From Burkholderia sp. Ac-20365 (GTDB taxonomy: Bacteria; Pseudomonadota; Gammaproteobacteria; Burkholderiales; Burkholderiaceae): a stretch of 64,000 nt of DNA. The notes under the pieces were generated by a model. It saw nothing but the letters and a program-made list of their open reading frames with translations, searched no databases and was not told the DNA's origin. The stretch lies in NCBI RefSeq assembly GCF_017104715.1, contig NZ_JAAGPI010000002.1, positions 124,001-188,000 of the forward strand, read 5' to 3'. A program made the translations under genes and the position numbers. Shown one piece after another: positions 27,777 through 37,009 of this stretch. Positions within the stretch are counted from its first letter, which is position 1; the number at the start of each line of letters is the position of its first letter.

Positions 27777-27989
27777 ATGCAAGTCGGTTCTATTGTTCGA
27801 TCCGTGCATATCGCCGTGCCACAAGGCGCACGCGGAATCGTGATGCGCATTCTCGGCGACATGGCGATGGTGGCGTGGTACGCCGGCGAGCCAGGAACAT
27901 CGAAGATCCTGAACACGGAACCCTTTTTCCTCGAGGATCTGATCGACACGGGCGACTTCGTGCGTCCCGCTGGCGCGCAGGTCCATTGA
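27777..27989 (+). CDS. Conserved small hypothetical protein
   Basis: A 70-residue protein, MQVGSIVRSVHIAVPQGARG onward, with compact beta-rich character and no signal peptide. The start at 27777 is preceded by a CGGGGAA site. A carboxy-terminal EDLIDTGDFVRPAG suggests a small SH3-like or KOW-like fold, but this is only an impression. No family is recognised. Confidence 0.6.
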   Translation: MQVGSIVRSVHIAVPQGARGIVMRILGDMAMVAWYAGEPGTSKILNTEPFFLEDLIDTGDFVRPAGAQVH

Positions 27990-28104
27990 TCGCGGTTTTG
28001 TTCCGGCTGTTGTGAATGGCGCGATGCGCTGCCGCTGAACGCGCGGCACATCGCGGGTGACACTTGCGCTCGTTTTTGTGCCCGGCACGGCGCACAATGC
28101 GGGC

Positions 28105-29127
28105 ATGAACGAAGACACTCCCATCCCGCAGGACGGCCACGCCGTTCCCTTCGCCCGGCTCACGCCGGAAGTCGTGCTCGACGCGCTCGATAGCGTGCTC
28201 GACACCGTCGGCGTACGCACGGACGGGCGCATGCTGCCCCTCAACAGTTACGAAAACCGCGTGTATCAGGTCGGCGTCGAAGACGGGCCGCCTGTCGTCG
28301 CGAAGTTTTACCGGCCGCAACGCTGGACGGACGAAGCGATTCTCGAAGAGCACGCGTTCGTCGGGGAACTGTTCGCGCGCGAAATTCCCGCCGTGCCGGC
28401 GCGCACGTTCAACGGCCAGACGTTGCATACGTTCGACGGCTTTCGCTTCTCGATCTTCGAGCGGCGCGGCGGCCGCGCGCCCGATCTCGACCGCAAGGAC
28501 ACGCTCGAATGGCTGGGGCGGTTTATCGGGCGCATTCATGCTGTCGGGCAAACGGTGGACTACACGGCGCGTCCGACGCTGAACATCCAGACCTTCGGTT
28601 ACGAGCCGCGCGACTATCTGCTCGCGCAAGGCTTCGTGCCCGCCGATGTGCGCACCGCATGGGAAGCCGCTGTGAACATGGCGCTGCAAGGCGTCGAGCA
28701 GGCATTCGAACAGGCTGGCGACGTGCGCCAGTTGCGCATGCACGGCGACTGTCATCCGAGCAATGTGCTGTGGACCGACGCAGGCCCGCATTTCGTCGAT
28801 TTCGACGACAGCCGCATGGGGCCGGCCATTCAGGATCTCTGGTTGCTGCTGCCGGGCGAGCGCCAGGAAGCATCGCGCGCGTTGACTGATCTATTGGCGG
28901 GTTATGAGGACTTCTGCGAGTTCGATCAGCGCGAGCTGTATCTGATCGAAGCGTTGCGTACGCTGAGGCTGATTCACTACTCCGCGTGGCTCGCGCGCCG
29001 CTGGGACGATCCGGCATTTCCCGTCGCGTTTCCGTGGTTCAACACGCAGCGCTACTGGGAAGACCGCATTCTCGAATTGCGCGAGCAAATCGGCGCGATG
29101 CAGGAAGGGCCGCTCTGGCCCGTATGA
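28105..29127 (+). CDS. srkA: Stress response serine/threonine protein kinase SrkA (RdoA/YihE)
   Basis: A 340-residue eukaryotic-like kinase of the APH fold. Catalytic features are HGDCHPSNVLW (catalytic loop) and the metal-binding DFDDSRMGPAIQDLW. The N-terminal VYQVGVEDGPPVVAKFYRP holds the ATP-binding lysine. SrkA in E. coli counters MazF-mediated death and envelope or oxidative stress. I start at MNEDTPIPQDG (28105), which gives the family length; the upstream frame adds 16 unlikely residues. Confidence 0.9.
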   Translation: MNEDTPIPQDGHAVPFARLTPEVVLDALDSVLDTVGVRTDGRMLPLNSYENRVYQVGVEDGPPVVAKFYRPQRWTDEAILEEHAFVGELFAREIPAVPARTFNGQTLHTFDGFRFSIFERRGGRAPDLDRKDTLEWLGRFIGRIHAVGQTVDYTARPTLNIQTFGYEPRDYLLAQGFVPADVRTAWEAAVNMALQGVEQAFEQAGDVRQLRMHGDCHPSNVLWTDAGPHFVDFDDSRMGPAIQDLWLLLPGERQEASRALTDLLAGYEDFCEFDQRELYLIEALRTLRLIHYSAWLARRWDDPAFPVAFPWFNTQRYWEDRILELREQIGAMQEGPLWPV

Positions 29128-29148
29128 TCTTTGTGCGTGAGTGAGTCG

Positions 29149-31140
29149 TCAGTCCGCAGGTCGCGCCGTGCGGTCTGGCGATTCGGCGATCACACGCGGC
29201 GCAGCGGGCGCCGTCGTTACATTGCTGCCTGCGAGTGTCGAACGCACGATGACTTGCGCGCGCACGTCGCGGCCAATCGTTTCGATGCCCGCGCGCATCT
29301 GCGTGAATTCTTCCGGCGAGCAGACCTCGCTGCCAAAGCGCGTGAAACCATCGCGCGTCACGGTGATGACATTCGCGACCGAATCGTACGAATAGGTCGA
29401 GCGATAGTCGATGAAGCGGTCCTGCGCCGCCATCGCTTCCGGCATGTCGAGCACGCGGAAGTTCGCGGGCAGTGCAATGCGCGTGCGCTCGTGCAGCTCG
29501 ACATTGCGGCACACGAAAGGCTGCGTGCGCTGCCGCTCGCCGAGCCAGTAGCGCGCATCCGACTGAAACCCGCCGACGAAGCTCGTCAGCGCCGGAATCG
29601 ATGCCGCAGTGCCCGGCACGACGAAGTCTTCGAGCTTGCCCTTCATCGTGAGCGACAGCGGGCCATCCGTTGCGTTGAGGTTGCTGGTCGACAGCGTTGC
29701 CGTGCCTGAGAGGTTCGCGAAGCGCAGCTCCGCCTGCAGCGATTCTTCGCGCTGCGCGGGCGTTTGCATCCGCAGCAGCGCGCGGCCCTGTTCGGCCGCC
29801 CAGCCTGCCGATTCCAGCCGGTAGACGAAGCTTGCCGAGCCGTCGGATGCGACGTTGATCGAGAGGTCCGTGGTGCGCGACATCGTCGCCGCCGCGGGCG
29901 TGCGCGATATGACGCCCTGATTCACGAGTACGACGGGGCGGTTCATGTCGGTGGATGGCAGATAGCCGAACTCGACGTTCGGCGCGGTCGAATCGGCGTA
30001 AAGTTGCAAGTCGGGCAGCCAGGTAATCACGTGATTCAGCACGCCATAGCCGGGTACGTCCGGCAGCGTGTAGATCGTGCCGCTGCTGATCAGCGCAGGT
30101 TCGTTGCGGATGCCGACGGCGTCGAGCAGCGCACCGTACAGCGCGACGTGATCCTTGCAGTCGCCGTAGCGCAACGTGAGGATGTCCGTCGCGCGATGCG
30201 GCACGACCGCGCCGCGTCCGATGTTGACCGCGACGTAGCGCACGTTCTTGCGCACCCAGTCGTAGAGCGTTTTTGCTTTTGCGCGCGGCGTCTGGTCGGC
30301 GGCGGTGAGCGAGCGGGCCAGGCCGATGAGGGTTGGATCGCCGACACTCGTATCGACTGCCGATTCACGGTACGTCGCGGCGAAGGCGGCGTAGTCGGGA
30401 AACGTCGACACCATCAGCCGGTCGCCGTAGCTCACGTACGCGATCGATCCATATTCGAGCCGCGCGAAATGCGCCTTGTCGTAGCGGAATTCGTAGCGCG
30501 TGCGGCCATTTTGCGTCGACGGCGGCAGCGCGACGAAGCCGTGCGCGTCGGCGTAAAGCGGCTTGTCGGCGGGCAGATCGTAGACAAGGCGGAAGTTGTG
30601 CGTCGGCGCGAGGTCGGGCGGCGTGAAGTCGCTGAACTGGCCGGGCACGATCGGCTGCTTCTGCGTCTTCCGATACTTCAGGTGCACGCGCGCGCCCGGT
30701 TCGACGGCGGGAAACACGATCACCTTTTCGAGGATGTCCTGGAACATCGGCGCATCGAACGAACGCGCCTCCTGCACGTCGTGGATCTGCTCGGGACGCA
30801 CGTCGTGGCGAGTGCCGTCGGCGGACATCGTGTACGCCTCGAGGATGTCCACGCTCGCCATGTTGCGGTTGAACCAGATGTAGTACTGCGCGACCCGCGC
30901 GACGCCTGCCTCGTTATTCACGCGCAGCGTCATTTCGTCGAGCTTCGTGTAAGAGCCGTCCGCGTTCACCGTGAAGGTCTGGGTTTCGCGCTCGTTGGTG
31001 TAGGGCTCGACGGGCGCGGCGGCGGCTGCGTTGAGCGTCGTCAGGCCTGTATTGCCGGGCGCTTCGCCGCCGGCGTGGGCTGCGCCCGCGCAAAGGGCGC
31101 AGCAGGCCATCGCGATTCGGAAGATCGTGAGCAGGCGCAT
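29149..31140 (-). CDS. Exported DUF3857 / transglutaminase-like domain protein
   Basis: A 663-residue secreted protein. The signal peptide runs to about residue 23 (IAMACCALCAGAAHAGG). An N-terminal DUF3857 domain (VNNEAGVARVAQYYIWFNRNM) precedes a transglutaminase-like core with Cys in RYGDCKDHVALYGALLDAVG, His in GVLNHVITWL and Asp in YADSTAP. The remaining third resembles the DUF3858-like tail. It is probably a periplasmic peptidase-like or crosslinking protein; the substrate is unknown. It converges with srkA, with only 21 bases between them. Confidence 0.85.
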   Translation of the reverse strand: MRLLTIFRIAMACCALCAGAAHAGGEAPGNTGLTTLNAAAAAPVEPYTNERETQTFTVNADGSYTKLDEMTLRVNNEAGVARVAQYYIWFNRNMASVDILEAYTMSADGTRHDVRPEQIHDVQEARSFDAPMFQDILEKVIVFPAVEPGARVHLKYRKTQKQPIVPGQFSDFTPPDLAPTHNFRLVYDLPADKPLYADAHGFVALPPSTQNGRTRYEFRYDKAHFARLEYGSIAYVSYGDRLMVSTFPDYAAFAATYRESAVDTSVGDPTLIGLARSLTAADQTPRAKAKTLYDWVRKNVRYVAVNIGRGAVVPHRATDILTLRYGDCKDHVALYGALLDAVGIRNEPALISSGTIYTLPDVPGYGVLNHVITWLPDLQLYADSTAPNVEFGYLPSTDMNRPVVLVNQGVISRTPAAATMSRTTDLSINVASDGSASFVYRLESAGWAAEQGRALLRMQTPAQREESLQAELRFANLSGTATLSTSNLNATDGPLSLTMKGKLEDFVVPGTAASIPALTSFVGGFQSDARYWLGERQRTQPFVCRNVELHERTRIALPANFRVLDMPEAMAAQDRFIDYRSTYSYDSVANVITVTRDGFTRFGSEVCSPEEFTQMRAGIETIGRDVRAQVIVRSTLAGSNVTTAPAAPRVIAESPDRTARPAD

Positions 31141-31545
31141 GGGGAGTCAGGCGTCCGAAGGAATTGGTCTAGTTCTGTCTGGTTCTCTCGCATCCCACAG
31201 TTCAAAGTCATGCGACGTTTGTGTCAAGCGGGCCGACCGCACATAACGGCGCGATCTCTTCCAGATTCACAACAAAATTGTCGGGATTGAAAGAATTCGC
31301 ATTCTATGTAATGATAGTCATTCTCATCTGAAGGGCGTCGCCAGCTTTACGTCATCTTCTCCTCGTGACGGGCCAGCCAGCTCTTCGATGGTTCTCCTGC
31401 ATTTGCCCGGGATGCCAAAGCCGACCCTCAACCGTTGACAGGCGCGCTTCGGGCTTGCGTCCTTCCGTTCCGGAACGACATTTCCAGTTTTCAATCAACG
31501 TTGCTGCCTGCCGGCGACGCACGACCCGTTTTTGCCAGGACCACG
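31141..31545. other. 405-base divergent promoter region with a Fur-like box
   Basis: It separates the leftward DUF3857 gene from the rightward PepSY gene. It contains the Fur-like box at 31307-31325. The remaining sequence shows no gene. Confidence 0.5.
31307..31325 (+). promoter_or_regulatory. Fur box upstream of the PepSY gene
   Basis: TGTAATGATAGTCATTCTC matches the 19-bp Fur consensus at 15 positions, in an AT-rich patch where overlapping GATA/ATTC half-sites continue on both sides (GAATTCGCATTCT to the left, CATCTG to the right). It is 221 bases upstream of the PepSY gene start. Confidence 0.7.
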
Positions 31546-32268
31546 ATGAACGCGCCCGAAACGATCGACCTGAAGCCTGCCGCCCGCACGGGCACGCGGC
31601 CCGCCGCCGTCCAGCAGCTGGATGCCGGCGAACTGGCCGCACGGCGCCAGCGCTCGCGGCGCGCGAATTTCATCAAGTGGCTGCGCAAGGTGCACGGCTG
31701 GGTCGGGCTATGGGGCGCCGTGCTCGGGATGCTGTTCGGCGTGACAGGGTTCCTGCTGAATCACCGCGCGGGGCCGCTGAAGGTGTCGTCGGGCGAGCCG
31801 CAGGTCGAGCAGTTGCAGATCGCGCTGCCGCAGAAGGGCTTCAGGTCGCCCAATGAGATGGCGCACTGGCTGAAGGACGAACTGCATATCGACGGCAAGC
31901 CGGGCAGGGCGCGCCGCGAGCCCGCGCATCCGGTTGCATGGGGCGATCAAAGCGCGGTGCAGCCGGAGTTCTGGCAGATCGCGATTGCCGCGCCGGGACA
32001 GAACGTTCAGGCCGAGTATTGGGTGGGCAACGGCTTCGTATCGGTGAAACGCACGCAAAACTCGTTCATGGGCACGATGAACAACCTGCACAAGGGCGTC
32101 GGGTTGAGCGTTGGCTGGGTGCTGCTGATCGATACGATTGCGGGCAGTCTGATCTTGCTGTCGCTGACGGGTGTTCTGCTGTGGACGGAACTGAACAAGC
32201 GGCGCACGGTGGGGGCTGTGCTGGTGGTTGGGTCGATTGCGGCGGCGGTGGTGTGTGGGTTGATGTGA
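31546..32268 (+). CDS. PepSY-associated transmembrane protein
   Basis: A 240-residue inner-membrane protein. TM1 follows KWLRKVHGWVGLWGAVLGMLFGVTGFLLNHR, the hallmark opening of PepSY_TM proteins, then a periplasmic region, and two C-terminal helices (VGWVLLIDTIAGSLILLSLTGVLLW and VGAVLVVGSIAAAVVCGLM). Such proteins are linked to iron acquisition and ferric-siderophore reduction; a Fur-like box upstream supports iron control. The start at MNAPETIDLKP has AGGA upstream. Confidence 0.88.
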   Translation: MNAPETIDLKPAARTGTRPAAVQQLDAGELAARRQRSRRANFIKWLRKVHGWVGLWGAVLGMLFGVTGFLLNHRAGPLKVSSGEPQVEQLQIALPQKGFRSPNEMAHWLKDELHIDGKPGRARREPAHPVAWGDQSAVQPEFWQIAIAAPGQNVQAEYWVGNGFVSVKRTQNSFMGTMNNLHKGVGLSVGWVLLIDTIAGSLILLSLTGVLLWTELNKRRTVGAVLVVGSIAAAVVCGLM

Positions 32269-32311
32269 GTGCGAACGACGCAGCGTTCAACGCCTCGTCC
32301 ACAGATGCCTG

Positions 32312-32653
32312 TTAATCGTCTTGAGCATCTTCGCGTATCAGATCCTGGATCTGAGCAAAGTTGGTGATTTTCACCTCACCTTCTGGAAAGCGCGCGATGA
32401 CTTCCAGCTCGCCGCCTAGCGCCCGGATGTGATCGCGTAGGGTCGAAATGTACATGTCCGTGCGCTGTTCGAGTTTGGCGATGCTGGGTTGCTTGACGTT
32501 AAGCCGCTTCGCGAGCGCCTCCTGTGAGAGGCCGCGAGCGCGTCGCAAGTCATGCAAGGGCATTTCCGCGCGAAGTTTGTCCGCGAGAGCCTTCGAGCGT
32601 GCGCGGGATTCCGGGGACATGGTTGCGCGCAGCTCTTCATACTTTCTTGCCAT
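32312..32653 (-). CDS. XRE-family antitoxin-like regulator (HigA type)
   Basis: A 113-residue protein with an N-terminal helical segment and a helix-turn-helix (LRRARGLSQEALAKRLNVKQPSIAKLEQ) at about 37-64, followed by a C-terminal strand-rich segment (LGGELEVIARFPEGEVKI). The layout is that of antitoxins paired with Gp49/HigB-type toxins. Its start overlaps by 17 bases the ancestral end of the upstream toxin gene, which is now frameshifted (32637-33006). The antitoxin frame itself is intact. Confidence 0.85.
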   Translation of the reverse strand: MARKYEELRATMSPESRARSKALADKLRAEMPLHDLRRARGLSQEALAKRLNVKQPSIAKLEQRTDMYISTLRDHIRALGGELEVIARFPEGEVKITNFAQIQDLIREDAQDD

Positions 32654-33006
32654 CTTTGTCTTCCCTGTGTTCCAACTGCATCAGATGCAACCGATAAAGA
32701 ATCTCGGCGGCACATTCTGATCGTACCAACGGTCATGTCCGGTTTTGTCGCCACCCAAAAGAAGAACAGCGACGCGACGCGGATCGAACGCGTGGAGCAC
32801 CCGATATGGTCTGCCTCTATGCTGAATCCTTAGCTCTCTCAAATTGCCAGACCGTGAGCCGAAGATGTGGCTCGAAGTGGAAAGTGCAGATGCGGGCCAG
32901 CCTCTTCGAGCAAATCGATAGCCGCATCGACCGACTCCCTTTCCGCCTCTCTCAACCCTTCCCACCACGCCTGAAATGCATCGGTGTACTCAACTTCCCA
33001 AGTCAT
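32637..33006 (-). pseudogene. Frameshifted HigB/Gp49-like toxin gene
   Basis: The start MTWEVEYTDAFQAWWEGL (33006) reads as a Gp49-like toxin up to HLHFP near 32880. There the reading frame must shift (a single missing base fits) to continue as SSHIFGSRSGNLRELRIQ, RPYRVLHAFDPRRVAVLLLG and GDKTGHDRWYDQNV. A second shift near 32705 is needed to reach AAEILYRLHLMQLEHRED and the stop at 32637. With both shifts the product looks like a full toxin of about 120 residues. As written, the first frame stops early. A sequencing error could explain one shift, less easily both. Confidence 0.8.
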
Positions 33007-33200
33007 CGAAAATATAGCCTCCAAGGAATATTCCGTCAAGGGAATAACTGGGGCGCGGAGCAAGCCGCCGCGATGGCGTCATGGCATCCGCAAATAATTC
33101 GATGCTAGGGATCGGAGAGACCCGGCGACACTCAGCCGAATGGCTAGAGCCGGATCAGATGAGTTGGCCGCGAACAGGCAAAGCTCGCGGCCAGAAGAAG

Positions 33201-34229
33201 TTAATCGGGAATACTACAAGCCGCTCCACCACTCGCCGCAATCTCCCGCGCTGCCTTCGCGCCTTCGACCTGCAACAGCGTCGGCAGCGACACACCATTC
33301 TTCGCCGCCGTCACCTCAGCGAGAATCGACACTGCAATCTCAGGCGGCGTCCTGCTGCCGATATAAATCCCAACCGGCCCATGCAGCCGCACGAGTTCCG
33401 TCTCGGTGAGATCGAACTCCTTGAGCCGTTCGCGCCGCGCCGCATTGTTGCGCCGCGAGCCCAACGCTCCGACATAAAACGCGGGCGTCTTCAACGCTTC
33501 CATCAGCGCGAGATCATCGAGCTTCGGATCATGCGTCAGCGCGATCACCGCGCACCGCTCATCGAGCTTCATGTCGAGCACGGTATCGTCGGGCATCGTG
33601 CGCACGACTTTCGTGCCGGGCACGTCCCATTCGTCCGTGTACTCTTCGCGCGGATCGCACACCGTCACCTGATAATCGAGCCCGACCGCGATCGCGCACA
33701 GATAGCGCGACAGCTGCCCCGCGCCGATCACGAGCATCCGGTAGCGCGGCCCGTGTATCGTCAGCAGACGCTCACCGTTGAAATCGACGCCATCCGTCGC
33801 TTGTGCGGGCCCAATACGCGCGGCACCCGTTTCCATATCGAGCGTGCGCGCAACGAGCCGCCCGTCTTCGACGGCATCGCACAGTTCGGCCATGCCGCTC
33901 GCCTTCGTCAAAGGCTCCAGCACGAGCTGGATCGTCCCGCCGCAAGGCAAGCCGAAACGGTGCGCCTCTTCCGCCGTGATGCCGTATTTGACGGCCTCGG
34001 GTTTCGTCTGCTCGATGCCGCGCTGACGCACGCGATCGATCAGATCGTCCTCGATACAGCCGCCCGACACCGAACCCACGACAGTGCCATCGTCACGCAC
34101 GACAAGCATCGCGCCTTCGGGACGCGGCGACGAGCCCCACGTCTTCACTACTGTCACGAGTAGCGCGCGATGTCCCTGATCGAGCCAGCGCGCGCTGGAC
34201 TTCAGGACTTCGAGATCCACGCTGTCCAT
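33201..34229 (-). CDS. XdhC/CoxI family protein
   Basis: A 342-residue protein. The N-terminal XdhC domain (TVVKTWGSSPRPEGAMLVV, GSVSGGCIEDDLI, FGLPCGGTIQL) is followed by a Rossmann domain (MLVIGAGQLSRYLCAIAVGLDYQVTVCDPR). XdhC proteins insert or sulfurate the molybdenum cofactor of xanthine-dehydrogenase-type enzymes. It is the last gene of the operon and overlaps the coxG-like gene by 28 bases. Confidence 0.92.
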   Translation of the reverse strand: MDSVDLEVLKSSARWLDQGHRALLVTVVKTWGSSPRPEGAMLVVRDDGTVVGSVSGGCIEDDLIDRVRQRGIEQTKPEAVKYGITAEEAHRFGLPCGGTIQLVLEPLTKASGMAELCDAVEDGRLVARTLDMETGAARIGPAQATDGVDFNGERLLTIHGPRYRMLVIGAGQLSRYLCAIAVGLDYQVTVCDPREEYTDEWDVPGTKVVRTMPDDTVLDMKLDERCAVIALTHDPKLDDLALMEALKTPAFYVGALGSRRNNAARRERLKEFDLTETELVRLHGPVGIYIGSRTPPEIAVSILAEVTAAKNGVSLPTLLQVEGAKAAREIAASGGAACSIPD

Positions 34230-34783
34230 GATTTCTTCCTCTTCGTTTCCTCGCCACTGCCGTCAGTGGCGCCTTCGCTTTCATCGGCAGGACTCGCAGT
34301 GTCGCCCGAAATAATTGTTTCTGCCTGCGCGTTGTCATTGCCGCCCGTCAGCTGCTCGCCGAAACGCCTGAAAAACTCGCCCGCAAGCTTGCGCGCCGCG
34401 CCATCGACGAGCCGCGAGCCGATCTGCGCGAGCTTGCCGCCGACCTGCGCCGTCGCCGTGTAGGTGAGCTTCGTCGCGTCGTCGCCTTCGGGTTCGAGCT
34501 TCACATGCGTCTGCCCTTTGCCGAAACCCGCTGCGCCGCCCTGACCTTCGAACACGATCGTGTAGGTGTGAGGCGCGTCGATATCGGTGAGTTCCATGCG
34601 GCCCTTGAAGCGCGCTTTCACCGGGCCGACGGACGCGCTCAACGCGACGGCGTACGCGTTCTCGCCATCCGGCTCGATGCTGTCGCAGCCGGGAATCGAC
34701 GCGCGCAGGATTTCCGTGTCGTTGAGCGCTTCCCACGCCTTCTGTTGCGGCACGGGCAGCGTGTAGGTTTCGGTCAGCTCCAT
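34202..34783 (-). CDS. coxG: CoxG-like SRPBCC protein
   Basis: A 193-residue protein with the CoxG lipid-pocket fold: MELTETYTLPVPQQKAWEALNDTEILRASIPGC, then a GLMELTD-like strand pattern (KGRMELTDIDAPHTYTIVFEG). The C-terminal tail is Ser/Glu/Lys-rich and low complexity. CoxG recruits CO dehydrogenase to the membrane or carries quinone in relatives. It overlaps coxE by 10 bases and xdhC by 28 bases, so translation is coupled. Confidence 0.88.
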   Translation of the reverse strand: MELTETYTLPVPQQKAWEALNDTEILRASIPGCDSIEPDGENAYAVALSASVGPVKARFKGRMELTDIDAPHTYTIVFEGQGGAAGFGKGQTHVKLEPEGDDATKLTYTATAQVGGKLAQIGSRLVDGAARKLAGEFFRRFGEQLTGGNDNAQAETIISGDTASPADESEGATDGSGEETKRKKSWTAWISKS

Positions 34784-36015
34784 GACGTTGCTCCTCCAGA
34801 TATCGCGGCGCGCGCGGCATCGCGGGACACGCGCGTCAGTTGCGCGAGATCGCGGCCGAACGCGGCCAGGCTGTCGAGATTGTGAACGGGCTTGTGCGCA
34901 TCGACGAACGGCAGCATCGCCTGCACGCCGCGCGCCTTCGGTGAAAACTCGCGGTAACGCAGCAGCGGATTGAGCCACACGATGCGATGCGCAAAGCGGC
35001 GCAGGCGCGCCATTTCTGTTTCGAGGACATCGATCGCTTCGTGATCGAGACCATCCGTGACGAGCAGCACGGTTGCCCTGCCTGTCAGCACTCTGCGTGC
35101 CCAGCGACGGTTGAATTCGGCGAGCGCCGCGCCGATGCGCGTGCCGCCCGACCAGTCGACCACCTGATCCGCGAGCGCCGCAATCGCGACATCGGGATCG
35201 CGTTCCTTTAGCGCGCGCGTTGCGTTGGTGAGGCGCGTGCCGAACAGGAACACTTGCAGCCGCTCGCGTGACTGCAGCAGCGCGTGGCAGAAATACAGCA
35301 CGGCGCGCGAGTAATTGCTCATCGAGCCGGAAATGTCGAGCAGCAGCACGAGCGGCGGCTTGCGTGCGACGACGGCGCGATACTTCCACACGGTCCAGTC
35401 GCCGCCTGCGCGCACCGCATGCCGTGCGCTCGCGCGCAGATCGGCATGCGTGCCGCGCGAGGACGCTTTCAACCGGCGTGTCGGCTCCATCGCGAGCGGC
35501 AGTCGCTGCGCGCGTATCAGATGGCGAAGCGTGCGCCATTCGTCCGCGCTCAACGTATCGAAATCGCGATGACGCAGGCGCTCTTCGGCGCTGAACGTCA
35601 CATGCGCATGCAGTTCCTGGCGGTCTTTTTCTGAGGATTGCGCGTTGTGCTTGCGTTGCTTCGCGTGATGCGCGGCCAGCGCATCGGCGAGCCGGTTATT
35701 GCGCTTCGGCGGCGGCAAGCCGTCTGTCACCTTCGGTAGCAGCAGCGCGCGCAGCTTGCCTTCCCAATCGGGATCGCGCCAGAAGAGATCGAACGCGGCA
35801 TTGAAGAGTTCGCGCTCGTCGGGCGCGCAGACGAGCAACGCCGCAAGCGCTGCACGCACATCGTCGCGCCGGTCGAGATCGATCCAGCGCAATGCTTCGA
35901 GCGCATCGACGGCCTGCGCGGGCGACATCGGCAAACCCGCGCCGCGCAGCAGCCGCACAAAATGCACGACGTTGCGCGCGAGTGTCGCAGAGCCGGAGTC
36001 GCAGGCGGGCAGCAT
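34774..36015 (-). CDS. coxE: CoxE-like VWA-domain protein
   Basis: A 413-residue protein. The C-terminal von Willebrand A domain has the MIDAS motif DISGSMSNYSR and TDGLDHEAID. The N-terminal helical part (LARNVVHFVRLLRGAGLPMSPAQAVDAL) is typical of CoxE. With the MoxR ATPase CoxD it helps mature the molybdenum/copper centre of Cox-type enzymes. The start at 36015 (MLPACDSGSATL) lies five bases after the coxD stop; longer frames upstream are coxD shadow. Confidence 0.9.
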   Translation of the reverse strand: MLPACDSGSATLARNVVHFVRLLRGAGLPMSPAQAVDALEALRWIDLDRRDDVRAALAALLVCAPDERELFNAAFDLFWRDPDWEGKLRALLLPKVTDGLPPPKRNNRLADALAAHHAKQRKHNAQSSEKDRQELHAHVTFSAEERLRHRDFDTLSADEWRTLRHLIRAQRLPLAMEPTRRLKASSRGTHADLRASARHAVRAGGDWTVWKYRAVVARKPPLVLLLDISGSMSNYSRAVLYFCHALLQSRERLQVFLFGTRLTNATRALKERDPDVAIAALADQVVDWSGGTRIGAALAEFNRRWARRVLTGRATVLLVTDGLDHEAIDVLETEMARLRRFAHRIVWLNPLLRYREFSPKARGVQAMLPFVDAHKPVHNLDSLAAFGRDLAQLTRVSRDAARAAISGGATSWS

Positions 36016-36020
36016 CGACG

Positions 36021-36908
36021 TCACTCCGTCGCGGCAAGACACTGCCGGATCTGGTCGGCGTCGAAGCGCGCGAGGTCGTCCTGATACTTGAGCAGCACGC
36101 CGAGCGTGTCCTGCACCGATTGCGGATCGAGTTCCGTGACGGTCAACGCGGCGAGCGCGCGACACCAGTCGATCGTCTCCGCGATGCCCGGCGCCTTGAA
36201 CAGATCCATGCCGCGCAGCCGATGCACGAAATCGACGGCACGCCTTTGCAGCGCTTCGCCTGTTTCGGGCGCGCGCGCCGCGACGATCGCAAGCTCCCGC
36301 TCGCGTTCGGGATAACCGATCCATTGATACAGACAGCGGCGCTTCAGCGCGTCATGCACTTCGCGCGTGCGATTCGACGTCATCACCACCAACGGCGGAT
36401 GCTCGGCCCGCACGGTGCCGTATTCGGGAATCGACACCTGAAAATCCGACAGCAGTTCGAGCAGGAATGCTTCGAACGGTTCGTCGGCGCGATCGATTTC
36501 GTCGATCAGCAGCACGCGCCGCGCGCCCGGATGATGTTCGTCGGGCATGAGCGCCTGCAGCAGCGGACGCTTCAACAGAAACTCGCTGCGATACAGCGTG
36601 CTGTTGTCGGGCTTCTCACCCGACACTTCCGCGAGCCGCAGCGCCATGATCTGCCGCGGATAGTCCCACTCATACAGCGCGCTCGCGGTATCGAGTCCTT
36701 CATAGCATTGCAGCCGCAGCATCGACGTGCCGAGCATGCCTGCCGCCGCCTTCGCGAGTTCCGTCTTGCCGACGCCCGGTTCGCCTTCGACAAACAGCGG
36801 CCGCTCCATTCGCAGCGCGAGATATAGCGCGGTCGCCAGTTCGCGGCTCGCGAAGTAGCCTTGCGCGGTGAGCTGGCTGAGAGTGTCGTCGATGGAAGCG
36901 GGCTGCAT
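36021..36908 (-). CDS. coxD: MoxR-family AAA+ ATPase (CoxD-like)
   Basis: A 295-residue ATPase. Walker A is GEPGVGKTELAKAAA, Walker B is RVLLIDEIDRADEPFEAFLLE, and the arginine-finger region and sensor 1 (VVMTSNRTREVHDALKRRC) are intact. MoxR ATPases act with VWA partners as chaperones; in the cox system CoxD is needed for maturation of the active site. The start is MQPASIDDTLSQL at 36908 with GGGAG upstream. It lies 101 bases after coxM. Confidence 0.9.
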   Translation of the reverse strand: MQPASIDDTLSQLTAQGYFASRELATALYLALRMERPLFVEGEPGVGKTELAKAAAGMLGTSMLRLQCYEGLDTASALYEWDYPRQIMALRLAEVSGEKPDNSTLYRSEFLLKRPLLQALMPDEHHPGARRVLLIDEIDRADEPFEAFLLELLSDFQVSIPEYGTVRAEHPPLVVMTSNRTREVHDALKRRCLYQWIGYPERERELAIVAARAPETGEALQRRAVDFVHRLRGMDLFKAPGIAETIDWCRALAALTVTELDPQSVQDTLGVLLKYQDDLARFDADQIRQCLAATE

Positions 36909-37009
36909 GGTTCTCCCTGCACGGACAAAACCGGGCAACGAAGGCAACGAAGGGGCCCGGACGCGTCGGGCCCCGTAATGCTCAAACGCTTCGCGGCCCG
37001 GCGCTTCCG

